This document shows, piece after piece, positions 61,767 to 64,000 of a stretch of DNA of 64,000 nt. Made by a program: the position numbers and the translations under genes. The notes beneath the pieces were generated by a model. The model made no database searches, was not told the origin of the DNA, and worked only from the letters and a program-made list of their open reading frames with translations. How positions within the stretch are numbered: the first letter of the stretch is position 1; each line of letters opens with the position of its first letter. Source of the DNA: Legionella impletisoli (GTDB taxonomy: Bacteria; Pseudomonadota; Gammaproteobacteria; Legionellales; Legionellaceae); the NCBI RefSeq assembly GCF_900639875.1, contig NZ_CAAAIA010000005.1:2501-66500 (forward strand), given 5' to 3'.

Positions 61767-61907
61767 AAGGGCAAAAAAAATGGTTGACGTCTGAGATGGG
61801 GTGTAGCTGTTTGATTACCACAATTGATTCATCTAATGCTCGATTGTATTGGCCATTAAATTTAATACCAAACAACCATTGTACCACCGTACTCATGACG
61901 TAAACGA

Positions 61908-62183
61908 TCAATATGAATCCCGTAAGCCAAGCTTTTTAATCAAGGTAGAATAACGCTCAGCATCGTTTCTTTTTAAATACTTCAATAACTTACGGCGCTT
62001 ATTCACTAAAGCTTGCAAACCACGACGAGAATGAAAATCTTTTTTGTGTGTTTTAAAGTGCTCAGTCAAGTAATTAATACGGCTAGTCATGATGGATACT
62101 TGAACTTCTGAAGAGCCGGTGTCTTGATCAGCTCGTTTGAATTCATTAATGATATCGGTTTTTTGTGCGCTCGTTAGCGACAT
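61908..62183 (-). CDS. rpsO: 30S ribosomal protein S15
   Basis: A 91-residue ribosomal protein. Motifs are [40 protein letters not shown] and the RNA-binding [23 protein letters not shown] lies 6 nt upstream of the ATG. It sits between truB and pnp, the conserved order. Confidence 0.98.
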   Translation of the reverse strand: MSLTSAQKTDIINEFKRADQDTGSSEVQVSIMTSRINYLTEHFKTHKKDFHSRRGLQALVNKRRKLLKYLKRNDAERYSTLIKKLGLRDSY

Positions 62184-62273
62184 TGTTTGCTCCTGAAATT
62201 AGCTAAGTCTATCTTCAAAATGATGCATTCTACCAAGGGAACGTACTTGACACAAGTACTAATCCAGCCTCGC

Positions 62274-63185
62274 TTAAAAAAGCTTGGAAAAAGAAATCAA
62301 CCGTTTTGCTCGCAACTGTTGCGCCTGATCAAATTCTCCTAAACCAATAAATCCTAATTCGTGATGATACAACCGAAATAGTGCTGCGTCAGATCGTTGA
62401 CTATACGCTATGGGCTTTCCTTGCCTTAAAGCGATCACGTCATCGTCGGTCAATTCAATCTTAGGCAAAAACTCAACGGCGCGATCAATGGGCAATAAGT
62501 ATGTAAGTAATTCTTCTGCCTCACACTGAGTTAATTCGTCTAACGTATGCATTTTATCTTCTTCAAACCCACTCGTATAGGTTCGATGCAGTGACACGAC
62601 ATGGGCACCAACTCCAAGTTCATCGCCAATATCTTCCACGAGATTACGAATGTATGTTCCTTTACTGCACCGCACCGTAAGATTGAATAACGTGCCATCA
62701 AACGCGTTTAAATTCAATGCATGAATCGTAATATCACGCGCTTTTCGCTCCACTTCCTTACCGGCGCGTGCCAGCCGATACAACGGAACGCCTTGATGTT
62801 TTAGAGCGGAAAACATCGAGGGAACTTGTTTAAGGCGACCCTTAAACTTCAAAAGAACGTCTAAAAGCTCAGGTTGAGTCACGGAAAATTGCTCGCATAC
62901 AGCTAAAACTTCTCCTGTGGCATCAGCCGTTGAAGTTTTTACGCCTAACTGGCCAACCACTACATACTCTTTATCGGCATTGAGTAAATATTGTGAAAAC
63001 TTTGCGGCTTCGCCAAAGCAAATTGGTAGCATGCCTGTCGCTAAAGGATCAAGACTCCCAGTATGCCCAGCCTTTTTAGCGTTATATAAATGCTTTACTT
63101 TTTGCAGAATGTAATTCGAGGTGCATCCTTCAGGTTTATTCAGCAGTAAAATTCCATGAACCGCTCTTTTATTCGCTCTGCTCAT
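62274..63185 (-). CDS. truB: tRNA pseudouridine(55) synthase TruB
   Basis: Makes pseudouridine 55 in the T-loop of tRNA. Motifs are [34 protein letters not shown] with the catalytic Asp in [25 protein letters not shown] and [21 protein letters not shown] set the start at the ATG at 63185 (303 residues), which overlaps the rbfA end by 17 nt; an ATG at 63212 adds nine unsupported residues. The C-terminal PUA-like domain is present. Confidence 0.96.
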   Translation of the reverse strand: MSRANKRAVHGILLLNKPEGCTSNYILQKVKHLYNAKKAGHTGSLDPLATGMLPICFGEAAKFSQYLLNADKEYVVVGQLGVKTSTADATGEVLAVCEQFSVTQPELLDVLLKFKGRLKQVPSMFSALKHQGVPLYRLARAGKEVERKARDITIHALNLNAFDGTLFNLTVRCSKGTYIRNLVEDIGDELGVGAHVVSLHRTYTSGFEEDKMHTLDELTQCEAEELLTYLLPIDRAVEFLPKIELTDDDVIALRQGKPIAYSQRSDAALFRLYHHELGFIGLGEFDQAQQLRAKRLISFSKLF

Positions 63186-63537
63186 CGTCTTTTGGTGTGT
63201 TTGCCTCATCAATTAATCGGCTAAGGTGTTTGCCATATTCAATGGATTCATCAAACACAAAATGAAGCTCCGGCACGACGCGAAGTTTCATATTTTTAGC
63301 AATCTGGCTTCGCAAATAGCCAGAGGCTGCATTTAATACTTCAGCCGCTACACTTGGATCATCCAAAAGCACCGTAAAGTAAATTTTGGCATGACTTAAA
63401 TCTTTTGATACCTTAGCACCCGATAAGGTAATAAACCCCTTTAATCTCGGATCTGAAATCTCGCGTTGAATAATTGGGGCAAGGATACGAAGCATCGTTT
63501 CTGCGATTCTATCCGTTCGTTTAAATTCTTTGCTCAT
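63169..63537 (-). CDS. rbfA: Ribosome-binding factor A
   Basis: Late 30S maturation and cold-shock factor, 122 residues, KH-like fold. It starts [20 protein letters not shown] and has [28 protein letters not shown] and [27 protein letters not shown] precedes the ATG. It overlaps truB, consistent with the infB-rbfA-truB-rpsO operon. Confidence 0.97.
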   Translation of the reverse strand: MSKEFKRTDRIAETMLRILAPIIQREISDPRLKGFITLSGAKVSKDLSHAKIYFTVLLDDPSVAAEVLNAASGYLRSQIAKNMKLRVVPELHFVFDESIEYGKHLSRLIDEANTPKDDEQSE

Positions 63538-63575
63538 AGGATTCTCTCCATATTTTGGAGAATATTAAACTCGTT

Positions 63576-63650
63576 GAGCCGCAAAGCTAAAAGCGTTACG
63601 GAGTGAACATTTAGAATAAAGCTTTATCCGTAAACATTTGCATGCGGCTC
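63576..63650 (-). other. Nested inverted repeat in infB-rbfA interval
   Basis: Outer arms GAGCCGCA (63576-63583) and TGCGGCTC (63643-63650) enclose inner arms TTACGGA (63596-63602) and TCCGTAA (63627-63633), giving a two-tier stem of about 75 nt. It fills the 125-bp gap between the infB stop and rbfA. No U-tract follows, so it is not a simple terminator. It could stabilise the upstream mRNA or be a processing site. Confidence 0.45.
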
Positions 63651-63662
63651 TCATAGACATTC

Positions 63663-64000
63663 CTAGCTCATCACCGGTTTAATTTCCACCGTTTCATAGA
63701 CTTCAATCAAGTCACCCTCTTTGACGTCGTTATAATTTTTCACGCCAATACCACATTCCATGCCTTGACGGACTTCTAAAACATCATCTTTAAAGCGTCG
63801 CAAAGACTCAAGTGTGCCTTCGTAAATTACCACGTTATTGCGTAATACACGGATAGGATTGTTGCGTTTAATAACGCCTTCAACCACCATACATCCGGCA
63901 ATTGCTCCAAGCTTAGGCGAACGGAACACATCGCGCACTTCAGCAACGCCAATAATTTCTTCTTTGAATTGTGGTTCAAGCATTCCAGTTAGAGCACCTT
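63663..64000 (-). CDS. infB: Translation initiation factor IF-2, C-terminal end only
   Basis: The last 112 residues of IF-2. The frame stays open to the window edge, reading [20 protein letters not shown] without a stop, so the internal ATG at 63983 is not the start. Domain features are [40 protein letters not shown] and the typical C-terminal [20 protein letters not shown], which is the domain that binds fMet-tRNA. The rest of the gene lies beyond the window. It begins the infB-rbfA-truB-rpsO-pnp run. Confidence 0.97.
   Translation of the reverse strand, partial: GALTGMLEPQFKEEIIGVAEVRDVFRSPKLGAIAGCMVVEGVIKRNNPIRVLRNNVVIYEGTLESLRRFKDDVLEVRQGMECGIGVKNYNDVKEGDLIEVYETVEIKPVMS

Overview
The window looks like a chromosomal segment of a gammaproteobacterium of the order Legionellales, most likely Legionella or a close relative. 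Supporting this are the moderately AT-rich composition, a secreted protein with an IcmL/DotI-like domain, an H-NOX/histidine-kinase locus, and many lineage-type orphan proteins with mid-protein hydrophobic hairpins or glutamate-rich C-termini, which are effector-like features. The assignment rests on gene content read by eye, not on a database search.

Layout. 1-7.5 kb: the dnaX-ebfC-recR replication/repair operon (dnaX cut by the window edge), a DUF547 protein, orphan genes, the first hairpin repeat array and a CorB/CNNM-type membrane protein. 7.7-13.5 kb: a giant VgrG fused to an alpha/beta-hydrolase, overlapping a membrane-anchored beta-propeller gene that is a candidate immunity protein. 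13.6-16.2 kb: a coiled-coil orphan and a secreted subtilisin. 16.5-20.5 kb: ffh-rpsP-rimM-trmD-rplS plus ogt. 20.5-25.4 kb: the second repeat array, an orphan VgrG and an ABC exporter pair. 25.7-30.8 kb: M48 protease/LemA, the third repeat array and uvrA. 30.9-32.5 kb: IcmL-like, BON and DUF4442 proteins. 32.6-36.7 kb: a four-gene predicted peptide-ligase cluster (C39-like peptidase, ATP-grasp, GCS2 ligase, N-formylglutamate amidohydrolase-like). 36.8-41.5 kb: DUF4332, fur, bamE, a TauE/SafE transporter, orphans and mtfA. 41.5-49.4 kb: an AT-rich accessory zone with MITE-like elements, an IS3 orfA remnant, small or broken genes, a 24-residue solenoid protein, maf, an outer-membrane barrel and orphan effector-like genes. 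49.7-53.9 kb: an H-NOX nitric-oxide sensing locus with two kinases and a stand-alone receiver. 53.9-57.5 kb: an SDR pseudogene, an orphan, an XRE regulator, a TRIC-family channel and an HdeD-family protein. 57.5-64 kb: ppa, a HIT protein, folE, and the infB-rbfA-truB-rpsO-pnp translation/RNA-decay operon on the minus strand (infB cut by the edge).

How parts may work together. The two vgrG genes imply a type VI secretion machine encoded elsewhere; the first carries its own lipase-like cargo. The C39/ATP-grasp/GCS2/amidohydrolase genes overlap or abut and probably make or process a small peptide-like product. The H-NOX gene overlaps its kinase by 4 nt, and receiver and hybrid-kinase genes follow, suggesting a phosphorelay. 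Three tandem arrays and several scattered units share one design, a short hairpin followed by a GTAG(G) motif, and a separate family of MITE-like elements has terminal inverted repeats. No tRNA, rRNA or CRISPR locus was found.
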